Below, in pieces: positions 1-13,164 of a DNA stretch of 64,000 nucleotides. This stretch comes from Bicyclus anynana (taxonomy: Eukaryota > Arthropoda > Insecta > Lepidoptera > Nymphalidae): NCBI RefSeq assembly GCF_947172395.1, contig NC_069090.1, positions 5,962,291 through 6,026,290 of the forward strand, read 5' to 3'. The notes under the pieces were generated by a model that ran no database searches, was not told the DNA's origin, and was given only the letters and a program-made list of their open reading frames with translations. A program made the translations under genes and the position numbers. Every line of letters begins with the position of its first letter. Within the stretch, counting starts at the first letter, position 1.

Positions 1-3000
1 TTATTATCGTGCAACATTATAAAACTCTTTTCATCTTTTGAATTTGGAATTTATTGTAGAATATCAGTTTCATCGTTAAGAGCGTAAAAAAGTCATAGAC
101 AATTTTATTTTTTTAAATATGCTGAATAAACAGTCGGCAATGACTGAAACGTCAGGTGTCATGTCATTATTTACGAAATTAACAAATGGGTAGCGAACAA
201 ATTGCGTCCAAAAATCTATTTTCGTTTGATTGACGCGGAGTTGAATCGAATTGGCAAGCAGCGCGGGGCGGTATAGATGGCGCTCGTGTCTTAGGCGCGA
301 TGTCTGAAATCATTAATGGCTTGTCAAAATGGTGTCTTTGATAGGGAGAAATATCGATAAAATTTTGTATTATATGTATATTACATATTTCTTGTGTGTT
401 TAGATTTGTCATATTTAGCACACATAATCCAATCATGGCATAATACCCTTTAACTTCAAACTCAAAACATAAATAATTGACTTATAGATCTATTTCTGTC
501 TTATCTTGTTATTTTTTTTATAAGAATGCCTTAATCAATAAGAGGAAAAATGCCTACTATATTATAAGGTAAGTCAAAATCCAGTCAAAGTAATAAGTAA
601 AAAGAAAGTTAACCTTATTGAGTTAGTATTATTGGCTTGTAAAAAAAAATATTATCATAGAGGTAGGTAAACGTTGTCGATGTTCTTGAAATTTAATGAA
701 TCACATCCCTAGTTCAGAGCAATCAGACATGAGACGATCTCGACAGATGACATTCCGAATTATAGCAATTTCAGTTGACATCTTCACGGCTACGCCTATA
801 CTTAGCCTGGAGTGGATGTAGGGATATATAAATTGTGTTAAAAACCAGCAGCTTTTAATTAACACAGTTATGACAAGTTATAAAGAATAATGTAGAGAAC
901 CAACAGTTTATGTATCATATTTATGTTTTTAACGAATTATTATCAAAACAAAGTTTAGTTTTGTTTACTCTAGATGCGTTTATAATGAAAAAAAATACTA
1001 ATGTCAATACACCTTATTCCCGTAAGGGTCGGTAGGTACCACGACCTTCTGCTGTCTACGATCCTTGCATCTTCCAATCTCATAAATCCTTTTTATAAGT
1101 TCGTCGGTTTAGGGTTTACTCTTGACCTGCTTTTTATTAACCTACTGATAAGGTTAAGCTATGACTTTAATTTAATTATAATTTTATTGACACACTATCG
1201 ATCGATCGATAAAACGTTGTAAAAATCAAAGGAACAACACTATTTTTATAACTTTACACTGTTGTAATTGAAGTATATTATAAACTTTATTTATTCTTTT
1301 ATTGCGCAGGTTTCAAAGACTGTCGCGCATATAATAAAAAGCACTTATGATAGTCTTTTGAGTTTGTCGAAAATACACATATTTTTATTGCGGGCGAACG
1401 AAATATATCGCTCCGGATTTCAGAGAGGAGGGAAATTTATTTCGGACGATATTCGAGATATAAAGAGTCAGAGTATTTCGAGATTTATCCCGTGTCGAAT
1501 CTCGAAATTAGTCAATAGTAATTTTTAAAATATACGAGTGAAAATAAAATTTAATCAAATCTCGCGTTGCGACTAATAAAATTTCGCTCCAAGCAAGTTT
1601 GGCTTTGATCCAAATTTTTAATGAACGCGTTTTTTTTAATGTAAAAAAATGAAAAGTAGCGCAATATGAATATTCGATAACACGCGTCGTGTCGCCCTGC
1701 GGATTCGGTCCGCTGGACAAGAGTTGTGGAAGAAGCGATTTTCTTTGACACAGCGAAATTAAACACCTAGTCGTATTTTTTAACATTTGCGTTATTTTAT
1801 CAGAACAAAATGTAATCGAGTTTCACTCTTTACGTTTTCATTATGCATTATTAAATGAAAAAAAAAAAACAAAATGTATCTGGTATATTCCTTTACCTAA
1901 GTGTGTAAGTATGGGTAAGCAAAATACAATCAAATAAGTTTACTGTATTTTCATACAAATATAAGGACTGTCTATGTACTAAGAAAGTGACGCTATCTAC
2001 CACAAACATAGAATCAAATATAATATATCAATAACATCAGCTTTTCTATGGCGTCAATGCAGGGCGTCTTTGCTTAAAGGAGAGGCGTACATCACTTAAG
2101 TTAAAAGAAGTTTGGACAAAAAATTATATTGTCTTATCATTATAAAACAAGGTTGCTTAATTTAAGCTTGTTTGTGTTAATTTGGAATATAAACAATATA
2201 GAATTATTAATAAATTCATAAAACTAAACATAAGATAACCAAAGAGATCAAAGAAATCGCTAATATCCTATACCTTGTAGCCAATTCAAGAAGGGTCTTT
2301 TTAACAGGGTTGTTCACCTTGTACCAAAGGGTTAATTCTATACGAAAGGGTTATTACAGGCGGACTGCGTGATTATGATGGTATATATTCGATTCGTTTG
2401 AGGTATTGCGTGCCAGAAATGCTTTTGTTGATTTTTTTTTTATATTTTCGGGTTACAACTGGATGCTTGGCGTTGTCTATGCCACGCGATTGTTTTTTAT
2501 TTTTAATTTTTGTTCGTTAAGCGACTGAATGCTGTACTGGTAAAATATTTATCAAAGGACAATTGTCTAATAGAATTTAAATTCAGAATTTTATGTATAG
2601 AAGTTTTTGAACTGAATGAATTTTTTGACTGTCTGTTGTAACTAGATTTCTAGCTAAAAGCTGATTTAGATAAAATTATGAAATAGTATAATTTTTCACT
2701 AGTTTGAAAAAGATTCAGAACACGTGGTAGTCACGTGGTACTTCTTAGTCAATTAGATTTCATCTTGTCAACTGTATGTAACTAATTTAATATAATTTAT
2801 TTAGTTACTTATTATCTTAATTTAAAAACTAGCCTTATAGGAAAAACATAATTTGCTAGCTAAGCATTATATTATAATTCTAAAACTCAATTGTTTTTAC
2901 CTGTATGATTTACGTATTAATTAATTTTAATAACATAAACTGAGTATAGATAATACCTTCAGTGTTAGGTTTTATTTTGCATGTAGGTCGGGGTAAATAA

Positions 3001-3371
3001 AATAAAATTTATTATTACATTATATATACATTTATAGAATACATAATGTATAATTTTAATTAGCATACACAAAGCCGCCCCACCCGCGGGGGTAGTTTAA
3101 CTTAATATATAATTCAGATGCAATGTGCAAGTGTTGTATGTATTATGAGGGTATTCTCCCCGGGGACCAAAATTTGAGATGGGGGCGTTCAAAAATCATG
3201 GATCGAACCCTATCGAATGAAATCTTTGTGTCAATATGCTGTACCCCTTTCCCGAAGGGGTCAACTTTTTAGACACATTCAAGTACGGACGATTTTGTAT
3301 GTCCATATTATCGCAATAGAAAGGATCATCTACACCAACTCAACTCTACTGTGTTTTTTGGATTCCATAAG
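1..3371. other. Non-coding AT-rich stretch
   Basis: No exon or recognisable mobile element was found here. The short open frames (for example 1268-1528) have no domain and no splice signals. A TAGATGGCGCT motif lies at 274-284. The part at 1385-1510 is somewhat richer in CG dinucleotides and could be conserved non-coding DNA, but I see nothing decisive. Confidence 0.5.
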
Positions 3372-3536
3372 TTTGTTTGTTTGAACGCGCTAATCTCAGG
3401 AACTACTGATCCGATTTGGAAAATTCTTTCAGTGTTAGATAGCCCATTTATCGAGGAATGCAATTGGATACATATTAACCCCGTACTCCTACACGAACGA
3501 GAACCACGCGGGTGAAACTGCGCGGCGTCAGCTAGT
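3372..3536 (+). mobile_element. Helitron-like fragment, 3' part
   Basis: The sequence shares with copies at 35041-35162, 45491-45640 and 52048-52243 the stretch running from the 'aactactgatccgattt' segment to the 'cgcggcgtcagctagt' end. The right end is CTAGT, as expected of a Helitron 3' terminus, with a GC-rich stretch just before it. The 5' end (TCTATACTAATATTATAAA in better copies) is missing. It carries no coding capacity and is presumably non-autonomous. Confidence 0.6.
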
Positions 3537-3992
3537 TTTAGTAAACTTACAATATTTTTAAAAAAGGCAAAAAGGATTTTTAGGAAAAAACTAACACCTA
3601 CTGCTCTTATGTAAGCACACATAGTTACTAAAAATGTGTCATCCCTTTCTGTTTCACGACTAATTTAAACTGATTCCATCGAGAAAGTATGTAACAGAAA
3701 TATCAGTAAATAATAGGGGGTGGACAGACATCGATTGATCTCGTCGCCAAGGGTGCGATGTAAGGGTTGCTTAAAATATTGCAAGGGTGCCGCTGATATC
3801 ATCAAACGTACATAACTTAGAGCTGGACATCGATTTTCTTAACTGATTGGGAAAACCGGCATTTTTAGCTAATATTTTAAGTATTTTGAAAGCTTTTTCA
3901 AGACAGATATCAGATTTATAGGACCGTATACCTTGGAGCTTTAACAAATGCATACATTAGAGCTTCTTGTGAGCGAAACTGTGTTCCGGACT

Positions 3993-4206
3993 AAAGGCCT
4001 TTACTACAATTTCACCTGATGGTAAGTGATGATGCGATTTAAGATGGTGGCTAACTTGTTATGAGGAGGATGAAAATCCACACCCCTTTCGGTTTCTATA
4101 CAACATCATACCGGAACGTTAAATCGCTTGGCAGACGTCTTTGCCGGTAGGGTGGTAACTAGCCACGGCCGAAGCATCCCACCAGTTAGACCTGGACCTA
4201 GCTACA
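3993..4206 (-). mobile_element. tRNA-derived SINE (Metulj-like), body without tRNA head
   Basis: Read on the minus strand this matches the body of the complete copy at 16150-16482, including the 'gtggctagttaccaccctacc', 'gaaaccgaaaggggtgtgg' and 'ttaccatcaggtgaaattgtag' segments. The tRNA-like head is lost at the right end. Several substitutions show an older insertion. Confidence 0.75.
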
Positions 4207-4382
4207 CCTTAGCTTTTTTCTGCTGGACATAGGTCAGCAGTGTCCTTGCAAGCCCTGTGAGGCTGTGAAGTGTTACTTTGGTAATACGCGATGGTTTTCT
4301 TACCATCAAGTAGGGTTACTATTTGGACTGTCAAATACAACTGTCTGGAGTGACTAAAAATTATATCTTCCTTTTATTCATA

Positions 4383-4555
4383 GATCGTTGTTATCAACAA
4401 ATATTCAGCTCACTGCTGAGATCGAGTCTCCTCTCAGAATGAGAGGGGTTAGGCCAATAGTCCACCACGCAGAAAATTAAGAGAATTCTCTGGTATGCAG
4501 GTTTCCTTACGATGTTTTCCTTCACCATTTAAGACACACAGCAAAGTGCTCGTAT
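4383..4555 (-). mobile_element. Second SINE family, 3' body fragment
   Basis: Matches the minus-strand body of the full copies at 15388-15695 and 30648-30954 (segments 'tggactattggcctaacccc' and 'ggaaaacatcgtaaggaaac'). A middle segment and the tRNA-like head are missing. It lies 180 bp from the SINE fragment at 3993-4206, in the same orientation. Confidence 0.7.
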
Positions 4556-4979
4556 GTATATGTATTGAATTGCCAGGTGATAATGTTTTACCTGCCTAAG
4601 TGCCTAATGTTGTTTGATGTCGAGTAGTAAATTATAAACGTGTGTTGCTTTACGAGATAAAGAAAAGAAATAGACAAGATATGCATACACACTAGTACTT
4701 AAATATATAAAAAGCAAATAAGTATTTAGTAGTTCATTTGTTTTATTTTGTATCTGAATACATTTGAATAAAATAACAATAAAGGCTGAAGCTGTTGAAT
4801 GAAAAAAAAAAATATGCAAAACATTAGAATGCAATTCCAAACGTTTCGAACTCGACAAATAGTTGAAGAACAAATAGTTCTAGTTTCAAACTGGGTCTTA
4901 ACCCTTCACTGCCATCAATTTGAACACAAACAAAAAGTCGAAACGAGGCGCAGTTTATAATTCACTTTTATTATACAGT

Positions 4980-5280
4980 GTCAGGCGATAGGCCCGATTA
5001 TTTAGCGGATTCAAAATGGCGGGCCGTGATAACACTATTTTTCGAAGCTACAACACAATTGACACTGTGTTCCGTTGTCTAAGAAAGTTTGTTTTCACGT
5101 AGGCGCTGGTGGAATACGCTTTTGGGATTCGCGTGACCGGGGCGCGTTGTTTTTGACACGGAATTGTCTGTAGTTTTCACACTCAAATTTTCGTTTACTC
5201 GCTTTTCGGCAGTGCAATTAGTGATCGTTATCTTCTGCGCCTACACTGCACGGACTCGGAGGAATTGCCTTTGATATTTT
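4980..5280. promoter_or_regulatory. GC-richer island with a YY1/E2F-like motif (candidate regulatory)
   Basis: Inside AT-rich DNA this stretch is CG-rich and holds AAAATGGCGGGCC near 5015. That resembles both the YY1/Pho core (ATGGC) and a partial E2F site. There is no TATA box or convincing initiator, and no exon. The regulatory reading is an inference from composition and motif only. Confidence 0.2.
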
Positions 5281-6388
5281 GAAATATTATCCTCTATAAC
5301 TACTAAGGTTCTGACAGAACTTTAAAATAGAAACATACGTACAATCTGAAAATTAATACTTTTTTTTAAATCGTGTTGTTTTTAGCACCATTTCGTTTTT
5401 AAACTTCTTGTGTATTTTTCTAAACAAAATCATAATATAACACTATCGATATAAGATCCAAATTACAACGAATAGATTTGTTGCCATAGACTATAGAGCA
5501 GCACGCACATGTATAGATTGTGAGTTACGTTGAAACTAACCCTTTATGCCCCCATGATATGTAAAACTGGAGCCGAAATATTAGTAATAAATGCGTGTAA
5601 TTAATCATTTCAATATGGGTAGTGGCGTTTGCTAATATTAGTTGCGGAGGGCAAAAAATCAAACGAAACTAAAAACTAAAACTAAACTTCGTGTGATTTT
5701 GTGAAATGTAGATATTATTACGCGATGAACTTTGATACAACACACACAAGACACAAGATTTTTAGTGGTTTAGTTTATTATTATTTATGTATTTATACAT
5801 TGTGATGTAGATAACAATTTTGGGCAATCAACAATGACAATTAAGGGTTAATTAAGGGGTGTATTTTTATGAAAGTTAATATATATTATAAAAATGTATT
5901 TTACTCTGGGTGAATTTACGGGGTATTATTGGAGTTTTAGCGAGATAAAATACAAAATTATAATGATTTATTATCATTATTGAGAAAATCACCTAAAGCG
6001 GCAGCTTTAGCGTTTAAAGGTAAGATAAATGAAGTATGACCTTCTAAAATCACATACGTACATCACGTACTCATGTATACTTGTAATAGAGACTCGGAAA
6101 ATTTCATCATCATCAAAAATCAATGAGCCGACGTAAGATAACTGTAGGAACGTTCAAGTCGCATAAATCATTTGACGACGTATTAACAATGGCTCCTATA
6201 AACACACCCCGCGTAATTAATTAAAATTATTAATGACAGCACAAAATAATGCGAAATCGATAATTTCTCGTGCGTTATACGCGTTCGGATGGATTGTTAC
6301 GTATTTTACTGATTTTCTTATGTTAGCCACGAGACTAAGTGATACGAGTAGTTAGTGGCTATGTGTGATATAATACATAGGTATATAC
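5281..6388. other. Non-coding AT-rich stretch
   Basis: No gene, recognisable repeat or splice-flanked frame was seen in this stretch. Confidence 0.5.
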
Positions 6389-6411
6389 ATATATATATAT
6401 ATATATATATA
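6389..6411. repeat. (AT)n microsatellite
   Basis: Uninterrupted alternating AT run of about 11 units. Confidence 0.9.
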
Positions 6412-6448
6412 CCTACAACACACACACATGGATATTTTAATATTTATA

Positions 6449-6605
6449 TTGTCTCGTTGGTCCAGTAGTTAGCCTGTGTTTTCGGATCTTAGGGTCCTCG
6501 GTTCGAGTCCTGGGTTGGGCTACCGTGCCTTGGTTAAGCGGAAGGCACTGGTCCACCAGAGCACGTTAAGCGGAAGGCACTGGTCATTATCATTTGATAG
6601 TAATC
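6449..6605 (+). mobile_element. Third SINE family, tRNA-like head and part of body
   Basis: The stretch 'ggtccagtagttagcctgtg' followed by GGTTCGAGTCCTGGG resembles RNA polymerase III A and B boxes. The same head type appears at about 31004 and 31621. A short segment (ttaagcggaaggcactggtc) is repeated directly within it. It abuts a Helitron-like 3' end on its right. Confidence 0.6.
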
Positions 6606-6810
6606 AAGAATTTTGAAAATTTCACCCCCATGTGTTCACCCCCATGGTGTTTAAAAAGGGTTGAATTTTTTATGGAAGCCTGTCATTTTTCAAATTATGT
6701 TATAAGTAAATAGGTACACACAATTACTATTAAACTATAAAATGTAATGGGGATGAAAGGAGATGAAATCTCACGATTTTTAGCAGACGTAGTCACGGGC
6801 GTCCGCTAGT
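6606..6810 (+). mobile_element. Helitron-like fragment, 3' end
   Basis: Ends in 'gcgtccgctagt', the CTAGT type of terminus seen in the other Helitron-like copies. The upstream part has the same layout as the copy at 20368-20721, including a stretch like 'gggttgaa'. The 5' terminus is not recognisable. No open frame of note. Confidence 0.45.
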
Positions 6811-8959
6811 AAACTTATGAAGCATTAAAAAAAAAAGTAATTCAATGGTCGCAAAAACCGAAGACTTGGTGCTTCAATAGAGTTGCGAAAAGTCCATTTT
6901 TATCACGATTAGATAAGTTTCCCCGAAAAACAATACTGCTATCATTCTCTTTAAATAGCCGATAAAAATACTTAAGCAATCAACGGGTTATTAATTCATT
7001 TATTTTTGTTTTTTTTTCTTTGTCTTTTAATAGCGGGAATATGCAGATACTGGTCGTTTGCTTTTATTGACAGTTTATGGTTCGGAAACTGGAATGGGTT
7101 TATTTCGTTCGATGTTTGAATTTCCTTAAGTGTTCTAAGATTTTACAACAACACTTGTTTTTATATAAATTATAGTAATTTTCAGTAATTAAAGCAGTTT
7201 AAATCAAGAATGACTTCTAAAATATACCTTTAACATTTATTTTAAAATGAAATTATGGAATCCTAATTATAATACTTCTGAATCGACTGTATAGAGTACC
7301 TATTTGTTTGCCTGTGCGATAAAATAACGATTTGTTTTTTTTTTATTTAATTATTTATTAACTTAACATCTTGTATTACAAATATAAGTATTCTTTTCAA
7401 ACACAGTATTTAACGAAAGAAGAATAAGGTTAAGAATACTAAAGTCTTAGAACAATTATTGAATACAGCTAAAATATTTTACTACAACACGACACGATAA
7501 CATTTTACGTATCAAGTAGTTGATAATGATAAATTATTTCGTACACACATTTAAATCTTATAAATAGTTCTATATATTTCTACAAAAGTGATTAAATCGA
7601 CTGTTAACGGCAATTTAAAGAAATTAATGGGTCGTTTGAATGTAAAGATTATCATTATTTCAAAGGATTACAATTTCACAACGTTTTTTTTATCTATGGT
7701 CTGACAGTCGATGCGGAGTGGTCAGTTTAAAAATGGAACCTTTTAATAGTCACGCGATTTCGAGTAATCGTTTGACGTTTCGAGATTATCGGTATTAATG
7801 CCGGTGCTTACGACCATTTAGTGTTTTAACGTAGACGATTACGACTCACGATACGACTTCGAGCTGATGCGATTTGTAAAACCTTAGACTCCTTGAAACT
7901 TCGATAGATCTACAACATACGTAATACGTCAGTTGATTAAAACTATTTTAAAAAAAACATTGTAAAACAGATGGTGTAAGTACATCGTTGCATGAAAAAA
8001 GTAAAATATACTAATCAGATGATATAACTGAAGAGTTAGTATGTGAATATGAATAAGTAAAAAAATCCTTTTGAAACAGTACGACTAGCGCGTAAGATGC
8101 CACATTATTTTATTAGACAGTCGGATCGTTGGTTTTAAATAGTTCGATCGGAGATATTGACAAATATCAGCCATTAAGTACCGTCAATCGCTTAAGTGTT
8201 CGTCGATTGGTTGACTTTTAATTCCGATACGGAAGCTGTCAAGACTAGCCTTTGAAACAAAATACTATTGCCAAATTTAATTCGAATCGATCCAGTAATA
8301 TAAAGGAGTACCTAATAAGTGTTAAGGAATATTCACAATTTTAACATTTTTGTTAACAGCCTCACATTATTCGCACCTTCATTGTGTGCGACAGGATAGA
8401 AGTATTGTGATCGTGTCTATGAATCGTTAAGATCTTGCTACTTATTGAAGAATATGGTCTATTGGAAACTTACAGCAAGGAGATTGGAATCAGTGTTGCA
8501 ATGTTGTCTGCATTATATTTACCTGTAAATAAAAAAAATCATTAGATTTCTTAGAAAAGTCTTTTAATTTAAGATTGTGAGTACGTACTCATTCTGTTAA
8601 AATTCTTTATCTCTCTTTGTTTTTAGTAAGACATAATCGGAACCTAAATAAACTAGATCACATTTCTATGACGCAATTTTTTGAATAAACAACAATGAGA
8701 TCATTAAAATTACTCTGTAGAACAAAAAAAAAAAGGTTTAGTGTGACGTCACTCGGCATCGGCCATATTTAAACCGACCAACCATCTGTAAAGGGGGTGG
8801 CAGAATTACCGAATGAACCGCCCGATTAAAGCCCCCCACAATAGCCTGTAGACGACATTATCGTCTAACTTTTGAATGCAAAGCAAAGTAAGTGTACTTA
8901 GGTATTGATGGTCCATGTTGGTCACTGCGTTGACTAACATTCCTTCACTATAATTATAT
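6811..8959. other. Non-coding stretch
   Basis: No exon or mobile element was recognised. A perfect CRE palindrome TGACGTCA lies near 8743, in a slightly GC-richer patch (8740-8850). Nothing else can be supported. Confidence 0.5.
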
Positions 8960-9170
8960 TATAATCTCGTGGGTTGACCACTTCGCCGGCTGGGATAATG
9001 GGGTCTTGAGTTCGGTCTAAGGCCCAGCTATGAAATGTAGAAATTTTCTGTTTAGCAGTAGAGTTGAGAGGTTGGTGTTGTATCTACCCAGTGCCTTACA
9101 GAGCACTTTATTTCTTTGTCGATCATTTTCATTAACATCAGCTGACATAGAGTTATAAGTAGGTAAAGTT
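8960..9170 (+). mobile_element. Degenerate SINE, third family
   Basis: The layout (tRNA-like start, 'gggtcttgagttcggtctaa' in the B-box place, then 'atgaaatgtagaaattttctg' and a body mentioning 'gtgccttacagagcac') resembles the 6449 copy and its relatives. It is strongly diverged, so the family assignment is tentative. Confidence 0.4.
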
Positions 9171-9260
9171 TAAAATAATAATTTAAGTTAAGTCACAGAA
9201 TACAGTAGGTATATGTACAGTTAAGCTCACTTGCTAAGGCCTGATCCATGTTGAGGGCAT

Positions 9261-9570
9261 TTTTTTATTCTTTACAAGTTAGCCCTTGACTACAACATCA
9301 CCTGATAGTAAGTGATAATGCAATCTAAGATCGAAGTGGGCTAACTTGTTTGGAGTAAAATGAAGATCCACACCCCTTTCGGTTTCTAGACGACGCTAAA
9401 TCGCTTGGGGGTACGACTTTGCCGATAGGTTGGTAACAAGCCACGACCATGGCTAGTAGGTACTGGTCCAGATTATTTAAGAAAATCTCAATCAGCCCAG
9501 CCGGAGATCGAACCCAGGATCTCCGACTTGTAAGTCCACCGCACATACCACTACGCTACAGAGACCGTCA
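9261..9570 (-). mobile_element. tRNA-derived SINE (Metulj-like), nearly complete
   Basis: On the minus strand it runs from the tRNA-like head (a 'gtggtatgtgcggtggac' A-box region and a GGGTTCGATCTCCGGC B-box region), through the conserved body, to the tail 'agggctaacttgtaaagaat' and a run of A. A small deletion in the middle separates it from the 16150 copy. It has no coding capacity and depends on a LINE for movement. Confidence 0.85.
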
Positions 9571-11404
9571 AAATTAAAAATTAAGAAACCATAGTTTAGT
9601 TAAGTGCATTAATTATGAAGAGTGACGACCTCTCAGACGTAGTTGGTATTGCTTTGATATACAACAGGTTTCTTGGATTGGATTTCCAGCTACGGTCAAT
9701 TTAGAATTTAGAAATTTCTAAAAATTAGCTCAGGTGTAGTTCGGCACGTGTACGTAAAATAGAAAAAACGACAACCCTTTTACCCCAAAATTTAAAACAA
9801 ACATGGCGTTTCACAAAGAAACATTTGTACGTGAAAAACGTTTGTTTGTTTTTGTGTTCACGACGCGACAAAAGATACGCGCAGCGAATTGTTAAAGCAA
9901 TTTCGTGTCTTCACTAGCTAGGGTGAACATGACACCGTGGAATGTTCACTTTGATACTTAAAACGTGCGTTTTTGCAATCCAATCGTCGGTATTTACTTA
10001 AATTATTGTGCAATTTTACTAATGTTATAAACCAGTAAAAGTTTGGAACTTCTTAGGGTGAAATTATAATTTCTTTTTCGAAAATATTTCATACAACTAT
10101 TTTCAGTGCAAATGCGCTTTCTAAACTAAATAAGGCCCGACCGACTACTTTTAATAGTTTATCTTTTATGTACCTATGAAGCTTATTTTGTACTTTTTAT
10201 ATTTTAAAATCAGTGAAATTATCAAAAGTAATATTAAAAATTGCAAACTCTAATTACTCAAACGATCGCAATGAAATTTTACAAGATAGTAGGGATACAG
10301 ACAAAAACATAGGTATAGAATGAATCCCAAAATAAACTAATTTTCCCAAAGGATAGAAAAGACAACTTACATCCGGAAAGTCATATATTTACCAAGATAC
10401 TAACTTTATTCTATTCCAATTAAAATACAATACCTGCGTGTTATTGAGTGTCATTTCTGTCGACGTCAACAAACGCACGTCAGCGCCTGCTCGTGTGAAG
10501 CGCCCTAATAAGGGTTGCGCGAAGAAATTTATAAGTAGGCCGACATAAGGGTATTAATTGTATTACTGTAGATGAGGGATCGGAAGAATTATCAATTAGA
10601 CAAAGAACACCGACAGGAAAGTGAGGGATGGTTTGTATTTGTGCTGAAATTGTGTATTGCTTAGTTAGTACGATTATCTATATAAGTTACGTCATCGTCT
10701 TATAGCATACAACTGCAAAGATTTTAGACTAAATGAAATCAGCTACTTTTTCCGCCTCAGTTTCGACTTGCTAGTAACATATCTGTAGTATTAATATCTT
10801 TGCATAGCAGTGAACTTCAGGTCTAAAGTTTATAAGTTCAGTTTTTTTAATAATTATTGTTTTAAGGTTTGCCGTTTATTAAGACCATGTTGAGACAATG
10901 CGTGTGTACACATCAATATAATTATACAAGTACTTTTTTATAAAACCAAAAATCTTTTTCAATTGTTCGAAGACCGTAATAACTGTCGAATTAAAAAAAA
11001 AATGGCGAGACTATTTAATACTGCCTCACTTATTGGTGGTCCAATGGTTAGCCAACGCCAACGCTGCTCCATTAGTTCCTAAGTCCGAGACAAAAAACTT
11101 CTTGCTTGGGAGGGAAAAGGGAATTAATTAGTCATGTCAAGAATATTTTTTTTTATAAATCAATTTATTGTGCTAATTAGAACGAATGGAACACCCTCTC
11201 TTTATATTTTATTAGTACTATAATAAAATAAGTTAAACCAACACGCGCGCTCGGACTTTGTAAACAGGAGGGCGTCAACTCTAGTATACAATTGCCTATT
11301 AAATATCAAAATAACCAAAATATTTATCAGCACGCTAATCAAATATTAATTTTATTGATGCGATTTTTCAAAATTATCGCCTATTAAAACCTTTTTCACA
11401 GGTT
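9571..11404. other. Non-coding stretch
   Basis: Mostly unique AT-rich DNA. A possible SINE head of the third family lies at 11032-11110 ('ggtggtccaatggttagcc'), strongly diverged. No exon was seen. Confidence 0.45.
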
Positions 11405-11427
11405 CATGTTGCGGCCCTGTTTGACAT
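11405..11427 (+). repeat. 23-bp copy of an internal gag sequence at the element's left edge
   Basis: These 23 bases are identical to 12248-12270 inside the gag frame. They sit immediately before the BEL/Pao leader, where an LTR end would be expected. The match is far too long for chance. It looks like a template switch or rearrangement that removed the LTR. Confidence 0.7.
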
Positions 11428-13158
11428 ATTTTGGTCATATTCGAGCCGGATCTGATCCAGCGATTTGATAATTAATTGGAACTAAGGATTTTACAAGAGG
11501 ATAAAGGATTCCACGTGATGCTGATGGACCCGGCACCCGCACCCGCACGGTGAAGTTAATCCATGGAACACTAAGATATTCGTTTCTCATACATTAATCA
11601 CCTTTCAGACACATCAGTTTCCCAGAATGACGGACAAAGAAGAAAAGGAATTGATCAAAAAACGAGCGAGTTACAAGGGACGCCTAACTGCCTTTTCCAA
11701 CTACCTTAACAGCCTATGTGACTCATTAAACCAGTACCAGAGTAATGAATTGCAATTGCGACTAGGTAAGGTAGAAATTATTTACCAACATTATGATGAA
11801 ATTCAAACCAAGTTGGAATGTTTAGTAGATGATATGACAATTCAATTAGAAGAAAGAAATGAATTTGAAACGTTGTACTTTTCTTTAATGTCTAAAGCGC
11901 AACAGAGACTAAGTGACTATTCAAAACATAATGATAATAATAGTGATCATAATTCTTCTTGTTCTTCTTATACAAAGAAGCGTCACCTGGTTAAGTTTCC
12001 AACTATTCCATTACCTAAGTTTAGCGGTAGTCATGAGAATTGGTTGGAATTTCATGATAGCTTTGTTAGCCTTATTCATACTGATGACAGTATAGATAAT
12101 ATTAATAAATTTCATTACTTAAAAGGGTGTTTAGAAGGGACAGCATCACTTCTAATACAATCAGTTCCACTTTCAGCCGACAACTATTCTGTTGCTTGGA
12201 GTCTACTTTGCAAACGATTTGACAACAAGCAAATATTAATTCAAAACCATGTTGCGGCCCTGTTTGACATTGAGTCTATTAGTAAAGAGTCATCACATGC
12301 ATTAAAATTTCTCATTGATCAGGTTACTAAAAACTTAAAGGCTTTGGAGTCATTAGGTCAGCCAGTCGACAACTGGGATACCTTATTAATTTATATCTTG
12401 ACTCACAAGTTAGATTCAAAGACATTCCGTGAATGGGAGGAATATAAAGGTCGGCTGGATAAGGATCTGCCTATTACATTAGAAATGTTTACTGAATTTA
12501 TTCTTAATCGTGCAAATTTGTGTCAACAGTTAGAATTGTTGTGTAACCAACATTTGTCTATGAAACAAAGTCATAAAAATAATAAAATTATGAATAGTAA
12601 TGCCAAAGTTAATAAAAGTATAGTATGTGCTTCACTTTCGTCGAGTGATTCATCCCCAACTGGTTCACCCTCAAAGTTGTGCCCGAAATGTACAGGAAAC
12701 CACTTGTTATCAAGTTGTCCTCAATTTTTGGATCTAAGTGTGGATCAACGATTAAAGTTATTACCCAGCTATAAAGTCTGTTTTAACTGTTTTTCTCCCA
12801 CTCATTTTTCAAATCGGTGCCATAAAAAACGCGGTTGTACCTTTTGTCCTGGTAAACATAATTTTTTGATTCATAGAACAGCAAAGCGAGATTCCAACAC
12901 TCCTGTTGAAACACAATCCCCACATGGTGAGTCAAATACTAGCGTTGCGTTATCAGCTTGCATTCCTTCACATCAACATGATGTACTACTGTCTACTGCT
13001 TTAATAAAAGTGTATGATGCACATAATCGTGAGCACACTGTGCGTGTTGTATTGGACAGTGGGAGCACATCTTGTCTAATGACAAGTAAGCTATGCAATA
13101 AGTTGAATTTACCACGCTTTCAAATAAGTAGATCTGAAACGCTTTGAAATAAGTAGAT
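11428..13158 (+). mobile_element. BEL/Pao LTR retrotransposon, 5' internal fragment
   Basis: The left part (about 11428-11460) reads 'ttggtcatattcgagccgga', typical of the start of the internal region of BEL/Pao elements. It is followed by a 165-bp leader and the gag frame at 11627. The fragment stops in the protease region at about 13158. No LTR is recognisable on either side, and there is no reverse transcriptase, RNase H or integrase. It cannot move on its own. A CACCCGCACCCGCAC direct repeat lies in the leader at about 11535. Confidence 0.8.
11627..13147 (+). pseudogene. BEL/Pao gag with start of protease, truncated
   Basis: A 506-residue open frame, the longest in the window. Residues 1-100 are charged and helical. 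Residues about 125-275 form the DUF1759 (Pao gag) domain, with the typical LPKFSG-x4-W-x2-F motif at 129-142. Three zinc-binding clusters follow: C352-x2-C355-x3-H359-x4-C364, C385-x2-C388-x4-H393-x4-C398, and C404-x2-C407-x3-H411-x4-H416. The aspartic-protease motif DSGS is at 477-480. In life this would be the capsid/nucleocapsid precursor that packages element RNA. The frame is otherwise intact, so the copy is not very old. It ends abruptly after 'SRSETL' because a 25-bp tandem duplication shifts the frame. The rest of protease and all of pol are missing. The ATG at 11627 is the first of the frame and follows the leader directly. Confidence 0.85.
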
Positions 13159-13164
13159 TCACAA
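13115..13164 (+). repeat. 25-bp tandem duplication at the gag break
   Basis: The 19-base word 'cgctttcaaataagtagat' at 13115-13133 recurs at 13140-13158 with one change (c to g). The period is 25 bases, which is not a multiple of three, and the stop codon of the gag frame falls inside the second unit. Confidence 0.75.
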